64,000 bases of DNA from Pseudomonas sp. Irchel 3E13 (GTDB taxonomy: Bacteria > Pseudomonadota > Gammaproteobacteria > Pseudomonadales > Pseudomonadaceae). The notes under the pieces are model-generated. The model made no database searches and was not told the origin of the DNA. It worked only from the letters and a program-made list of their open reading frames with translations. The position numbers and the translations under genes were made by a program. The number at the start of each line of letters is the position of its first letter. The first letter of the stretch is position 1. Location: NCBI RefSeq assembly GCF_900187455.1, contig NZ_FYDX01000013.1, positions 1 to 64,000 on the forward strand. Direction: 5' to 3'. Below are positions 23,750 through 33,283 of the stretch, piece after piece.

Positions 23750-26700
23750 ATGTTGAATCATGACGCTGATGACTTCCTGCCTTCGATGGTCGGTTTCGAA
23801 GTGAGTAGTGTAGGGGCAGGTGAACACCGCTGGCGGAGTCCGGGTTATCTTTTGGCGGACCGTGACCTGAGTGTCGGAGAACGCATACATGCCTGGGTTA
23901 TCAGGGAGCGTGACGGGCGGGTCATGAAAACCGTTGCCTTTACCGCAGATAAAGACAACCGGGTAGTTGCCAAATGGCCGGCCGCCTTTCTCAATGCCAT
24001 CAACGCCGCGCCGGTACCCAGTGGCGAACCGCGTTATTTGATCGCGGGGAAATTCAGCAATAACGGTGCGCTTGAAGTTTCCGCCACCGGCAGCCCATCT
24101 TCAAAAGCATTCTCCGATATGACATCCGCGCAGAAGGCCGAAGTCAATCGGCTCTGGTACTACGATAGTGGTTGTCGGGTCTTTACGTCCGCGCCGTTCA
24201 TTGCCAACCAGGTCATTGCAACCCCGATGCCGGACCTTGATCTGGCGGCGGGTGAAAGTATTGCGGTTCAAGTGCGTGACAGAACCAACCTGCATTTATA
24301 TGAAACTTTTTTGTTTGCCCCGGCAGACACGCTACGCAAGGCAACTGACTGGCCAGAGGCACTCTGCAAGCATATCGACGAAATCAAAAAGAAAGCCGAC
24401 AGTACATATGGCATGTTGCGCGCTGGTAAACAGGGCGACGACAAGGTGTCCGTTTCCCCCGGTAAAACGGGTAATGCACTCTGGATACCCCAGTATTCAA
24501 ATCTGTCCGTGGAACTGGAGCCTGTTACCTGGCAAAAATACAAAGCCGTGGAGACATTCAAACCCACTGACGGCGCCGTCATTCAGTTTTTCGTTTATGA
24601 CCGTTATTCCAATGCGCAACTGCCAGGTTCGCCGTTCAGTCACACGGTGAAGGGAAGCGACTTTGCAAGCTGCATGACCTCGCTTGCAGCCGGACTGAAG
24701 AGCTCGCCCTTGGGGAGTTACCTGCGACTGGGCGGAGCAACTGCCACTGCCGAGCCAGACTTCGGCAAGCCCAATAGTTCAAACCTATGGGTCATGGGGC
24801 TGCCCGTCAGGGTGGTGACACTGGGACTACCCGGTATCACCTCGGCACATGAAAAAGCCTTGGAAAACCTGGACGGTACAGCACTGACGCTGGGTGAGTT
24901 GTTTGACAAGTACAAAGACGGCGTACGTATCACGCTGTGTGATCGGTGGAGTGGTCAGATCGCACAGGCTTGGGCATTTGAACCGAGCGTTGCCGACAAG
25001 GCAACAAAGGATGCCTGGGTTAGGGCGCTTTGTGTATTCCTCGGTTCGAAATTCGCCACCGATGCGCCGTTTGTGGGGTGCGGTGAGAACAACGCTCAAC
25101 CGAGTGTGCCCATTGATACAGATAAAAAGTTTGAAACCTGGACCCTGTGGCTGCCGCCGGAGACAGAGGGGGTACTGCATGCAGAACTGTGGGTCGCTAG
25201 GGTAAACAAAAATAAGGTAGTCCCTGTTCAATTGGGCACCAAGCTGATGTTTCTGAGAGACAAGTTGGTGGCTGAAGAAGTGTTGATTATGGGGGAAATA
25301 CTAGGCCTCGCTGAACCGTATGACAGAGCGAAGTACTCGGCGGCGCACTACTTTCGTCAGCTGCACGCGTGGAGCGGTGATGAAGGATTTATACACTATG
25401 GCAAGGGCATTGCAGGGCTTAGGGTTGAAAAGATAGTCAAAGAAGCCTTGGGTGGTGATGTCTGGACAACAAAAGCTCTTTCAGATATATGGTGGAACTG
25501 TGTTTCGAATGAAATATATGCTAAGGGTATCTTTAGGTCCGAACTGGCTGAGCAAAATATTTCTGCATTGCCAGCCTCTCGCGTTGCGCGTGAAGATATC
25601 CCCTCCGAGGAAGTGGAACTTTGGCAGTTGCGGTTGCCTTCTGCATATCGGATTAAAGAGTGTCTATCTTGTACTGAGAGCCATATGGTACTGAGCGTTA
25701 CTGTTTCTCATGGGCTGAGTGTTAGCGCGCTGGAACAAAGTGTCGAGATCCCGGGGGAGGATTCGCTTACACCAATAAAGTGCACACTAAGGAAAGCACT
25801 GGTAAAGTGCGCACAAAGTCAACTGTACGCGATACTGTCAAGGCTGAAATATCGCAGGGAAGAGATGATTCAATACGAGACTCTGAAGTTATTCCTATGG
25901 CTGAAGGAAGATGTTCTGCAAAGGCTAAGTGTAACCGAGATACTTGAGATGCTTGAACTTGGTTCCGTAGGGTTTAATGCCGATGGTGGTTTAAAAGGTT
26001 TCGAGGTGACGACCACGCCTGCAACGTTAGAGCTTATTCGAATTCTCAAGAAATTTGAGTTTTTTGAAACAATCACGCTGGACCTGCAATTGCTGCCAAA
26101 TATCGTTGAGTCGGGCATCCGGTTTGCTTTCTGTGCTCCCGAATTGATACCAGGAACAACACCTATCAACGTACTTCCCTTGCAGGAGAACTACCATCGA
26201 AGTGGTGGCATTCACCTCCATATCCCTGACGGGATGACGATAACGTCAAACCATCCGCTCGCGTGCGCAAATTACATCAGCGAGGCTGGTATTACCCGCG
26301 CTGCTGCTTCAGCACTTACTATCGATCCACCCATCACGGGCAAACGCTTTATTCCCAGTGATTCGCTCTGTGCCGACTACGCCAACACCCCCGGCTCAGA
26401 GGTTTATGACGTCAGTGGGGCTGTCGAGAACGGTGTCGATCCCAGAACCGGGCTGTTTCACGCGCATTATCCGGTGGGGGTGATCCGCGGGCTTTACGAC
26501 ACAGGCCCCAACATCGACCTCACGTTGCACTATTCGGCCACCCGGGCCAATGAAAGCGCTCTTGGGGACGGCTGGGCGTTTCGCTTCTCCTCTTATGACA
26601 ATCGTCTGCACCGCCTGACGCTTGCCACAGGCCAGACGCTGACCTTGACCGCGGCCAATATCGCTGATGCGACAGATAAAAAGCGCCTGCCCATCAACGG

Positions 26701-27793
26701 CGTGACCTTGACGGGTGCGAAAGGCTCGTTCGACAAACTGACCGACCTCACGGTGATATTCCCTTCCGGACGACAGGAGGTGCTAGCCGTACCGGGTACC
26801 CACGACAACAAAGAGGCCAGTGAGCACTACAAGATGGCGTATGTGGAAAAGCTGGATCGCTACCGAAAGAATCTGGAGCAATGGCAGAGGGAGAGCGGCG
26901 TCTCAAGCGAATCCACTCAGGAGATCAAAGACGAGATCAAAGCACTCGGCAACCTCAAGTCAGAGATGAAGCGCACGTCCCTGATACTGGTGCCGTCCAC
27001 TATCACGTCACCACAAGGCAAAAGCCTGTACCTGGCGTGGGAAGGAAAAGACGGCCATGTCCGGCTGAACACCATCAGTTACTACGGGGTCAACCTGTTG
27101 ACTGCCACGCATGGCGCCCCCGTCGCCAGCGGAAAGTACACCAGCACGTTCACCGTTTGGCCGGGCACGGAGGAGGAGTACAGCGTCACGCTGGATATCA
27201 CCGATTGCCTGCTGACCAGACTGACCCGCAAAGGCAAAAACGATGCCTTGCCAACGCAAACCGTAGTCTTCGGCTATTGCGATGACCCGGTACTGGACCG
27301 AGTGCTGAACTCGGTGGCTGAGGAAGACGGCTCGCTGGAGGTGGTGAGCTATGTAACGGCCTGGAAAACCTGGGATCCCAGTAAGAGTCTTCACACCCCG
27401 CTGCCACAGGTTGGGCGCCATACCCTGGTGCCGGGGGCCGGTCAGGCCGTGATCAGTCACACCTGGCAGTGGAGTGGCATTAATAACGCGCTGCAAGCAG
27501 AGGGCGATTCATTTTCCTCTACGCAAACCCTGGACCTGGGTGATGGCGTCAGCGGCCCGTTCACTCGACGCACCTGGACGCTCAAGAACAGCCATTGTCT
27601 TGAAACGGAGATTGTGGAGGAAGTTCCGGGAAGTTCCCGCACTACAACCCGCATGGAATACCCGGACACGGTCAGTGGCGACACCTTGGCGGCCAAATAC
27701 CGTTGGGCTACCCAGCCCGTCAAAGTCAGCGTGACCACGGAAGATCTGCAGACGACACCCTCGGCTCCCGCTGCGCAGGAGAAACTGTCATGA
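23750..27793 (+). CDS. TcB-like half of a split RHS protein with four N-terminal repeats
   Basis: The 1347-residue product (from ATG 23750 with GGAG nine bases upstream; the frame opens at 23675 inside a terminator stem) has two parts. Residues ~40-480 hold four tandem units of about 90 residues (near 40-125, 163-257, 272-357, 387-480). Each has a Gly-x-x-Ile-x-x-x-Val-Arg/Tyr-Asp-Arg-like strand, then a Trp-Pro-x-x-Leu-like helix, then a strand ending near LW. Residues ~480-860 are unrecognised. From ~865 the sequence (DPRTGLFHAHYPVG, LHYSATRANESALGDGWAF) is the N-terminal part of an RHS shell, with a charged helical insert near 1025-1075. The stop overlaps the next gene by ATGA. By position and layout it corresponds to the TcB half of a TcB/TcC cocoon, though no SpvB block was recognised. 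Confidence 0.75.
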   Translation: MLNHDADDFLPSMVGFEVSSVGAGEHRWRSPGYLLADRDLSVGERIHAWVIRERDGRVMKTVAFTADKDNRVVAKWPAAFLNAINAAPVPSGEPRYLIAGKFSNNGALEVSATGSPSSKAFSDMTSAQKAEVNRLWYYDSGCRVFTSAPFIANQVIATPMPDLDLAAGESIAVQVRDRTNLHLYETFLFAPADTLRKATDWPEALCKHIDEIKKKADSTYGMLRAGKQGDDKVSVSPGKTGNALWIPQYSNLSVELEPVTWQKYKAVETFKPTDGAVIQFFVYDRYSNAQLPGSPFSHTVKGSDFASCMTSLAAGLKSSPLGSYLRLGGATATAEPDFGKPNSSNLWVMGLPVRVVTLGLPGITSAHEKALENLDGTALTLGELFDKYKDGVRITLCDRWSGQIAQAWAFEPSVADKATKDAWVRALCVFLGSKFATDAPFVGCGENNAQPSVPIDTDKKFETWTLWLPPETEGVLHAELWVARVNKNKVVPVQLGTKLMFLRDKLVAEEVLIMGEILGLAEPYDRAKYSAAHYFRQLHAWSGDEGFIHYGKGIAGLRVEKIVKEALGGDVWTTKALSDIWWNCVSNEIYAKGIFRSELAEQNISALPASRVAREDIPSEEVELWQLRLPSAYRIKECLSCTESHMVLSVTVSHGLSVSALEQSVEIPGEDSLTPIKCTLRKALVKCAQSQLYAILSRLKYRREEMIQYETLKLFLWLKEDVLQRLSVTEILEMLELGSVGFNADGGLKGFEVTTTPATLELIRILKKFEFFETITLDLQLLPNIVESGIRFAFCAPELIPGTTPINVLPLQENYHRSGGIHLHIPDGMTITSNHPLACANYISEAGITRAAASALTIDPPITGKRFIPSDSLCADYANTPGSEVYDVSGAVENGVDPRTGLFHAHYPVGVIRGLYDTGPNIDLTLHYSATRANESALGDGWAFRFSSYDNRLHRLTLATGQTLTLTAANIADATDKKRLPINGVTLTGAKGSFDKLTDLTVIFPSGRQEVLAVPGTHDNKEASEHYKMAYVEKLDRYRKNLEQWQRESGVSSESTQEIKDEIKALGNLKSEMKRTSLILVPSTITSPQGKSLYLAWEGKDGHVRLNTISYYGVNLLTATHGAPVASGKYTSTFTVWPGTEEEYSVTLDITDCLLTRLTRKGKNDALPTQTVVFGYCDDPVLDRVLNSVAEEDGSLEVVSYVTAWKTWDPSKSLHTPLPQVGRHTLVPGAGQAVISHTWQWSGINNALQAEGDSFSSTQTLDLGDGVSGPFTRRTWTLKNSHCLETEIVEEVPGSSRTTTRMEYPDTVSGDTLAAKYRWATQPVKVSVTTEDLQTTPSAPAAQEKLS

Positions 27794-30700
27794 GTCAGAC
27801 AACAGCAAGCACTTCAGTAACAGAAACCACCCTCGTGACCTGTGATCCTGCGCTAGGACTGCCGACGAAGGTCGTGGCAGGAGACGGCCAGACGACTCAT
27901 TTTTGCTATTACCCCGTGGCTGCCACTGCGAGTAAGCCGGATCACAGTGACAAGGCCCCCCAAGTGTCAGGCCTGATCACTGGCCTGCAACTGGAAAACA
28001 GTGACGCAACGCCCTTGTCAACGGCCATGGCGCTGACGTGCCCGGTGATCCATGACACAACGCAACCGCCGCTGATGGCGCAGTATCAGTTTCTGGCATT
28101 TCCTGACGGCAGCGTGTCCGACGCTACGCTGACGGTGTACGGGTATGCCAAGGCAAGCCTGAACCAGGAAGGCGTGCTGATTCCGGATACGATTTTGAGT
28201 CTGGAGGGGGTGACAGTAGATACCGCTACCGTGCCCTGGACCGTGACAAAAGCAACGGGACGAGCAGGACTGTCGGTCGGCTTGCAGCAGGTCGAGCGTA
28301 AAAAAGACGACGACGTGCTGACAACCGTGAGCACCGCCACTGCCTGGTACAAGGACAACGCGGCTCGCCAGACCCGGAAATTGGTGGAGACCCTGACAGC
28401 AGATCACGACGAAGGGACGTTGCGGGCGAAAAGTGCAACCACATTGAAGGTTGAAAATCTTGAGTTGAGCCCCGTCTTGTCACACCACATCCGGTCTGCG
28501 CGCAGCGGTCGGACAGTGCGCGAAACGCAGCAGGATGACCTGGGTCGCCCGGAAAGAATGCTATTTCACACCTACGATGCCCGAGACCGGTTGCTCGGCA
28601 GCACAACCTGTCCTTATGACGAAGAAAGCTTTCTGGACGGTTCAATGCCAGAGGAAGGGCAAACCGTCGAGACAATCACGTGGACGGATACCCACAGCGG
28701 CACCTGGGTCAGTACGACCGGCCCGGACGGTCGTTGTGGCCGAGTGCTGCTGGACGGCCTGCAGCGCCCGGTACGCTGGGAGTTGCAACGCACGGCCGGC
28801 GCTGATCACGCTGACAGCAACTATGTCTGTCTCCAGGAAATGACCTACGGTGCCGATGGTGAAGTCGCACAGCAGTGCGTGTATGACTATTTCCCCGGAG
28901 GGTTATGCCTGCGCAGTGACGGCATCGCCTTGCCGGACAACCTGCGCGACTGGTTCTGGACGTCCGAAAAAACTACCGGCAAGACCGATGCGGAGCAGGG
29001 CGATAGCCTGACGACCGAAAGGCTGACCGGCACCGTGCTCAAAGGCCCGCAGCACGCGTTGGAGACGAAGCAGCGCAATCACCGGGACGGGCAGGTGACG
29101 TTGACGCAGACCCAGAAAAGCTGGGAGGCGGGCACCGATAAATTGAAAGGCACCGGCGTGGTCACCGAAGAGGTCGTCAATGCCAAGGGGCAGCGTGTCA
29201 GCCTCACGGAAACCCTGCCTGGAAGCGGTACTGAGCCAGTGACGCGTAAATGGACCACCACGTTTGACGAACTTGGGCGGCGAACAGAAGTCATTGCGCC
29301 TGATACCCGGGGGGTGCAATGGGCATATGAGGGCCTGAGCACCACGCCTACCAAAATCAGCATCAAGGGCTCCAGCGGCTCGATAGTAGTGATGGGCAAA
29401 CAAACCCTGCGCGGCGCAGGTAATCAGGGCGACGAGATCAAGACACGGACGGTGGGCGCAGAGGGCTCACCACTGACTTTCGAATATGACGACGAGGGAC
29501 ATGTTCGCCCGGACAAAACGCGCCTCTATTGCGGGAGCAGTGAAGACGGCAACACGACCTACTGGTATGCCCAAAAACATAACGAATCAACGCTGCTGGT
29601 CAAATTCGAATACACCCCGCTCACGCGGGGGATCAAGGCTAACCGACTCGCCACCAAGGACAATCTACAAAGCGCCATTACCAGTGAATGTTTGTCGCCG
29701 CAGCTTTTGGGGCTACACCGTACCAACCGGGTGGTGCGTGGCGTTACACAATCGAGGTGCAGCCAGCATTCGCTGCGTGGGAGTGAGGCGGGAGGCTTGC
29801 ACCCCAGCGGTGTTTTCAGTCGGGCCTGGACGGATAGTCAGAACCGGCGCAGCCGGGTGCGACGCGGCCAACTGGAATACCGCTACCGGTATGGCGCGCA
29901 AGGTGAGTGCGAATATGTCGCCGTCGAGGACATGCGTACCGGGCGTAAACAAACCATTGCGTACCGTTACGATGAACACGGCCGGGAGGTGGAACGCACT
30001 TACCGCCTGGACGGGATCGTCAAAAGTCGCTACGTCCAGACCTGGACCGCGATAGGGCAGTTATCCAGCAAGACGTGGTATCGAAATGGGGAAAGCACCC
30101 CTGCCAGAACGGAGAACTTTGCTTATCTGACTTGGCGAGACGAGTTGTGCTTCTGGTCCGTCAATGCAACCGCGGGCCATGAAATCAAGAATGCGCAGGG
30201 CGATGTGCTCATTAGCCAGTCGTATACCTATACGGCGCTGGGAAGTCTTCTGAGCTGCGTCACAACATTCGCGAATGAAGACAAAGAAGAACAACTTTAT
30301 AGTTACGGTAATCTCAAGCAACCGACTCTGCGAACCCGCGTGACCGTAATACGGACCCCAAAAGATGAACCTGCCAGCCAGTCGATAGAAACGCAGTTGG
30401 ACTATTACAACAGCGGTAACCAAAAAAATACCGAGCGGAAGCAGGTATTCGCCTATACCCACACGGGGCAACTGCAATCTGTCACCTCAACAGAGAACGG
30501 AGCCACGCTTGCAACCTATGAATATGACGAGTTGGGACGCCTGGCGGCCCAGTGGGATGAGGCGAACAAGCAGCGCCGGGTATTGCAATACAGCGACAAT
30601 CAGTTGTGCGGCGAAGTCTGGCTGGATGCAAAGGGCGATGCTATCAAGCGGCGCGTCCTCGATGAAGAAGCAGGCCTGGTGGTGCAGATGCGTGAAGGTC

Positions 30701-32142
30701 AGGGTGCGAGCGAAACCACCGAGACCCTGTTCATCCTGGCCGACCCACAGAATGGCGGTGGAGAGGAGTTCTGGTTAAACGCCAAGGGCGAATGGGAAAG
30801 CCGCTTCGTCGGCTTTACCCCTTGGGGAGAGGCCCCTCTGGGAGAGCTGAACGCCATGAAAAGCGGCCTGGGCTATAACGGCCAGCGCGTTGATCCGGTG
30901 ACCGGCAACTACCATCCAGGGCATGGCTACCGGGTCTATGATCCGCAACACCAGGCGTTTTATCAGGGCGACAGCCTGAGCCCGTTCGGCAAAGGCGGGC
31001 TCAATGACCGGGCCTACTGCGCCGGCAGAGACCCGGTGAACTGGTGGGACAAGGACGGGCACATCATGATCAATCGCCGGGCCCAGGCGCAAAGCCTGGC
31101 CTCACTGGACGACATGATCCGGCAGTCGACGCCACCCACTCATGAGCCGGCGGAGTGGTGGGAATGGATGCTGATCGGGGTGTTTGGTGCGCTTGCGGTT
31201 ATCGGCTCGATCATGACCGGCGGTGTGCTGGGTGTGGTGTTGTTGGCCGTTGGCGCGACGGGATTCGCACTGGGCGCAGCATCACTGGCACTCAAGCAAA
31301 GCAACCCGGCGTTGTCTGACAAGCTGGGGTGGGCATCGACAGCGCTCAGCTTCTTCGATGCTTCGGGGGCGGTCTTTGGGAAAATAGCCGGGCTGATCGC
31401 CAAAGGCGTACGCGCGGGCATTCAGGCGCTGCGCAGTTTGCGCCATTTCGTGAAACTCCAGGGCGTCAGTGCGCTGTTTAAAGCGTCGCGTAGCGGGCGT
31501 TATCTGGATACTGCTCGACGTACCGGCGGGAAAGTTGCCGCCGGTGGGAGAACCGGCGCCTCGGTAACTGTATATGAAAAGATGGGGCGTGACGGCAGGA
31601 ATGCCCGGCTCGCTGGTGACCTGGGGTATATATTTGAAGATACATACAAAGGGGCTCCGCGGTTGAATATACACGCCCATGGAGGCCTGGTTGGTAACAG
31701 TGGGATGATGGCGCTGGATAATGGCTTGAAGTTGGCGGATGACGTATATAGAAAGCTCAGGGGTTTTGTCGATTTTGAAAAATATCCCAATATTCGATTG
31801 ATCATGTGCCATTCGGCCGATGGATTGAGTAATTCCTTTGCCCAGCGCTTTGCTGACCTCACGCGTTCCAAGGTGAAAGGGTATGTGGGGGGTGTGTATT
31901 CGAACTATACGGCGAATGAAGTCGGTCTGGGGTTTGCTCTAGGGGAGTTTGGAGGTGGAAAAGTAATTAATGGATTAATTGCCAACATGGATTCGCTCAG
32001 GATTACAAAAGTGAATCCTTTTAATCCGATTAACCAGTCTCATATGTTTGATCCGGTGCACTATGACCTGTGGTTGAATTTCAGATACAGTCCTGTCAAG
32101 TTTTTTCCGCGTCCCGGCGCTTCCGGACTACATGGCATTTAA
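27790..32142 (+). CDS. RHS-repeat toxin (TcC-like) with variable C-terminal domain
   Basis: The 1450-residue product carries many YD-type repeats (for example YEYDELGRLAAQWDEANK) and an RHS-associated core from about YNGQRVDPVTG (residue 1029) to WWDKDGH (1091). RHS shells enclose a C-terminal toxin that is released after self-cleavage near the core. The 359-residue tail has a hydrophobic, Gly-rich stretch (about 1126-1172) and then a soluble domain with HAHGG (His1295, His1297) and LIMCHSADG (Cys1340), reminiscent of His/Cys cysteine-peptidase sites. The start overlaps the preceding stop by ATGA. No VgrG, PAAR or TcA gene is nearby, so delivery is unclear. The RHS assignment is firm; the toxin activity is a guess. 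Confidence 0.88.
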   Translation: MSQTTASTSVTETTLVTCDPALGLPTKVVAGDGQTTHFCYYPVAATASKPDHSDKAPQVSGLITGLQLENSDATPLSTAMALTCPVIHDTTQPPLMAQYQFLAFPDGSVSDATLTVYGYAKASLNQEGVLIPDTILSLEGVTVDTATVPWTVTKATGRAGLSVGLQQVERKKDDDVLTTVSTATAWYKDNAARQTRKLVETLTADHDEGTLRAKSATTLKVENLELSPVLSHHIRSARSGRTVRETQQDDLGRPERMLFHTYDARDRLLGSTTCPYDEESFLDGSMPEEGQTVETITWTDTHSGTWVSTTGPDGRCGRVLLDGLQRPVRWELQRTAGADHADSNYVCLQEMTYGADGEVAQQCVYDYFPGGLCLRSDGIALPDNLRDWFWTSEKTTGKTDAEQGDSLTTERLTGTVLKGPQHALETKQRNHRDGQVTLTQTQKSWEAGTDKLKGTGVVTEEVVNAKGQRVSLTETLPGSGTEPVTRKWTTTFDELGRRTEVIAPDTRGVQWAYEGLSTTPTKISIKGSSGSIVVMGKQTLRGAGNQGDEIKTRTVGAEGSPLTFEYDDEGHVRPDKTRLYCGSSEDGNTTYWYAQKHNESTLLVKFEYTPLTRGIKANRLATKDNLQSAITSECLSPQLLGLHRTNRVVRGVTQSRCSQHSLRGSEAGGLHPSGVFSRAWTDSQNRRSRVRRGQLEYRYRYGAQGECEYVAVEDMRTGRKQTIAYRYDEHGREVERTYRLDGIVKSRYVQTWTAIGQLSSKTWYRNGESTPARTENFAYLTWRDELCFWSVNATAGHEIKNAQGDVLISQSYTYTALGSLLSCVTTFANEDKEEQLYSYGNLKQPTLRTRVTVIRTPKDEPASQSIETQLDYYNSGNQKNTERKQVFAYTHTGQLQSVTSTENGATLATYEYDELGRLAAQWDEANKQRRVLQYSDNQLCGEVWLDAKGDAIKRRVLDEEAGLVVQMREGQGASETTETLFILADPQNGGGEEFWLNAKGEWESRFVGFTPWGEAPLGELNAMKSGLGYNGQRVDPVTGNYHPGHGYRVYDPQHQAFYQGDSLSPFGKGGLNDRAYCAGRDPVNWWDKDGHIMINRRAQAQSLASLDDMIRQSTPPTHEPAEWWEWMLIGVFGALAVIGSIMTGGVLGVVLLAVGATGFALGAASLALKQSNPALSDKLGWASTALSFFDASGAVFGKIAGLIAKGVRAGIQALRSLRHFVKLQGVSALFKASRSGRYLDTARRTGGKVAAGGRTGASVTVYEKMGRDGRNARLAGDLGYIFEDTYKGAPRLNIHAHGGLVGNSGMMALDNGLKLADDVYRKLRGFVDFEKYPNIRLIMCHSADGLSNSFAQRFADLTRSKVKGYVGGVYSNYTANEVGLGFALGEFGGGKVINGLIANMDSLRITKVNPFNPINQSHMFDPVHYDLWLNFRYSPVKFFPRPGASGLHGI

Positions 32143-32266
32143 ATTAATAATTCAAGAGGTTTTTGCATGTGTCGCAATGGTTGCCAGGGCGCTGCCCTGG
32201 TAACCATATCCTGCAGGTATATTGCGTCTGCATGCTCGATAGCAACTGCTGTCGCCCCCTAAAAAA

Positions 32267-32326
32267 CCGGTTGTTGTCGACTTGCAAGAAGCCGGCCTCG
32301 ATGTAGCGCACCAATCGACTCCAGTC
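32267..32326 (-). pseudogene. IS66-family transposase (TnpC) fragment
   Basis: Twenty codons on the minus strand read DWSRLVRYIEAGFLQVDNNR, matching the IS66 TnpC signature W-x-x-L-x-R-Y-x-x-x-G-x-x-x-x-DNN from memory. Upstream, with one base removed, NTL-R joins it. Nothing recognisable follows DNNR, so it is a decayed scrap. The rest of 32143-32764 holds two short minus-strand open frames (75 and 109 codons) without recognisable features and no clear gene. Confidence 0.6.
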
Positions 32327-32764
32327 CCTACAGCGTATTGACCATTGTCAGGCGACATCGGCTCGCCCGGTCTCAGTCTTGGGCCAAGTGCTCTGCGTCC
32401 GTCATGACATAACCACAGGCATTGTCTGATGCGTCTCCGGATCTCGGTTACCGTCGTTGTCCTTGGTCGATCCAGGCGCAAGAATCAGCGTGTACTTCTC
32501 CTGCAGGGCGCAAGTTTTATTAAACCGCTCCGGCACTTCGACCTTGCATAAGATTCTTCGCAATCTCTCGATGGAGAAGTCTCCTACGTGATTGCGAGAC
32601 ATTTCATTGGTTTTTGTTCTTGTTCTCATCTTGGAGTTGGCTAGTGTTGACGCAGTATTGATGCGGCACTCTGAAGGTTTGTTAATCGTGCGGTACTGGC
32701 TTTAATGCCAGGAGTTCGAATTTTCTGCGGGTCTCTCTTTTCGATTCACTTCAAGGAGATAAGC

Positions 32765-33232
32765 ATGAGTTCCATGTTTGAAGGGCACGGCGTTGAGGGC
32801 TTTGTGGGCGCCAAATCCATGCACGGCTTTGGACTGAGTTTCATCAAGACGCTTCCCCAGCATATCGCCCATTTAAAAATTCCAGGACGGGCAATAACGG
32901 AAGGCATGCGCAGAGGACCCTTGCTTGCACAAATTGAGCATGTGACGAGTATCAAACAGGCAATGCGCAATGTTCTTGACGACCCCATCACGCAGACTGC
33001 ACAGCGCTATGCCGAGACCGCATTCAGGGCCTTCCTGAACAAGACCGACGCTGACGACGGCGTCTTGAAGTTTTTCAATGGCTGGAATGAACTTCATAAA
33101 ACAACCAGCCTGGTCTCGGCAAAAATCATCATGCGTCTATCCGCTGACGCAGTGTCCATGCCTGGATTACAACAAACGTGTCGGAGCGGCTTTTTGCGCT
33201 TTGTGCGATGTGCTTATGTAATCCGCAAATAG
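32765..33232 (+). CDS. Unrecognised small protein downstream of the RHS toxin
   Basis: This 155-residue frame starts at an ATG after CAAGGAGATAAGC, an excellent ribosome site; the frame is open from 32705 but upstream lacks such a signal. The sequence is largely helical (IAHLKIPGRAITEGMRRGPL, FRAFLNKTDADDGVLKFFNGW) with no signal peptide or membrane segment and no family recognised. The last ~25 residues are Cys/Arg-rich and unlike the rest, so a frameshift near 33165 is possible. It lies about 620 bp after the RHS toxin gene, where immunity genes are often found, and shares its AT-richer base use; a role as immunity protein is only a hypothesis. Confidence 0.5.
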   Translation: MSSMFEGHGVEGFVGAKSMHGFGLSFIKTLPQHIAHLKIPGRAITEGMRRGPLLAQIEHVTSIKQAMRNVLDDPITQTAQRYAETAFRAFLNKTDADDGVLKFFNGWNELHKTTSLVSAKIIMRLSADAVSMPGLQQTCRSGFLRFVRCAYVIRK

Positions 33233-33283
33233 CTCGGAACGTTAAAAAAGGTTTTCGTATTCCCGCGTTTGAACGAGGTTTTG

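Noticed and set aside
32152..32629. Two short minus-strand frames (109 and 75 codons) after the RHS gene
   Set aside because: No ribosome site or recognisable family; the only meaningful match is the IS66 scrap, which lies in a different frame.
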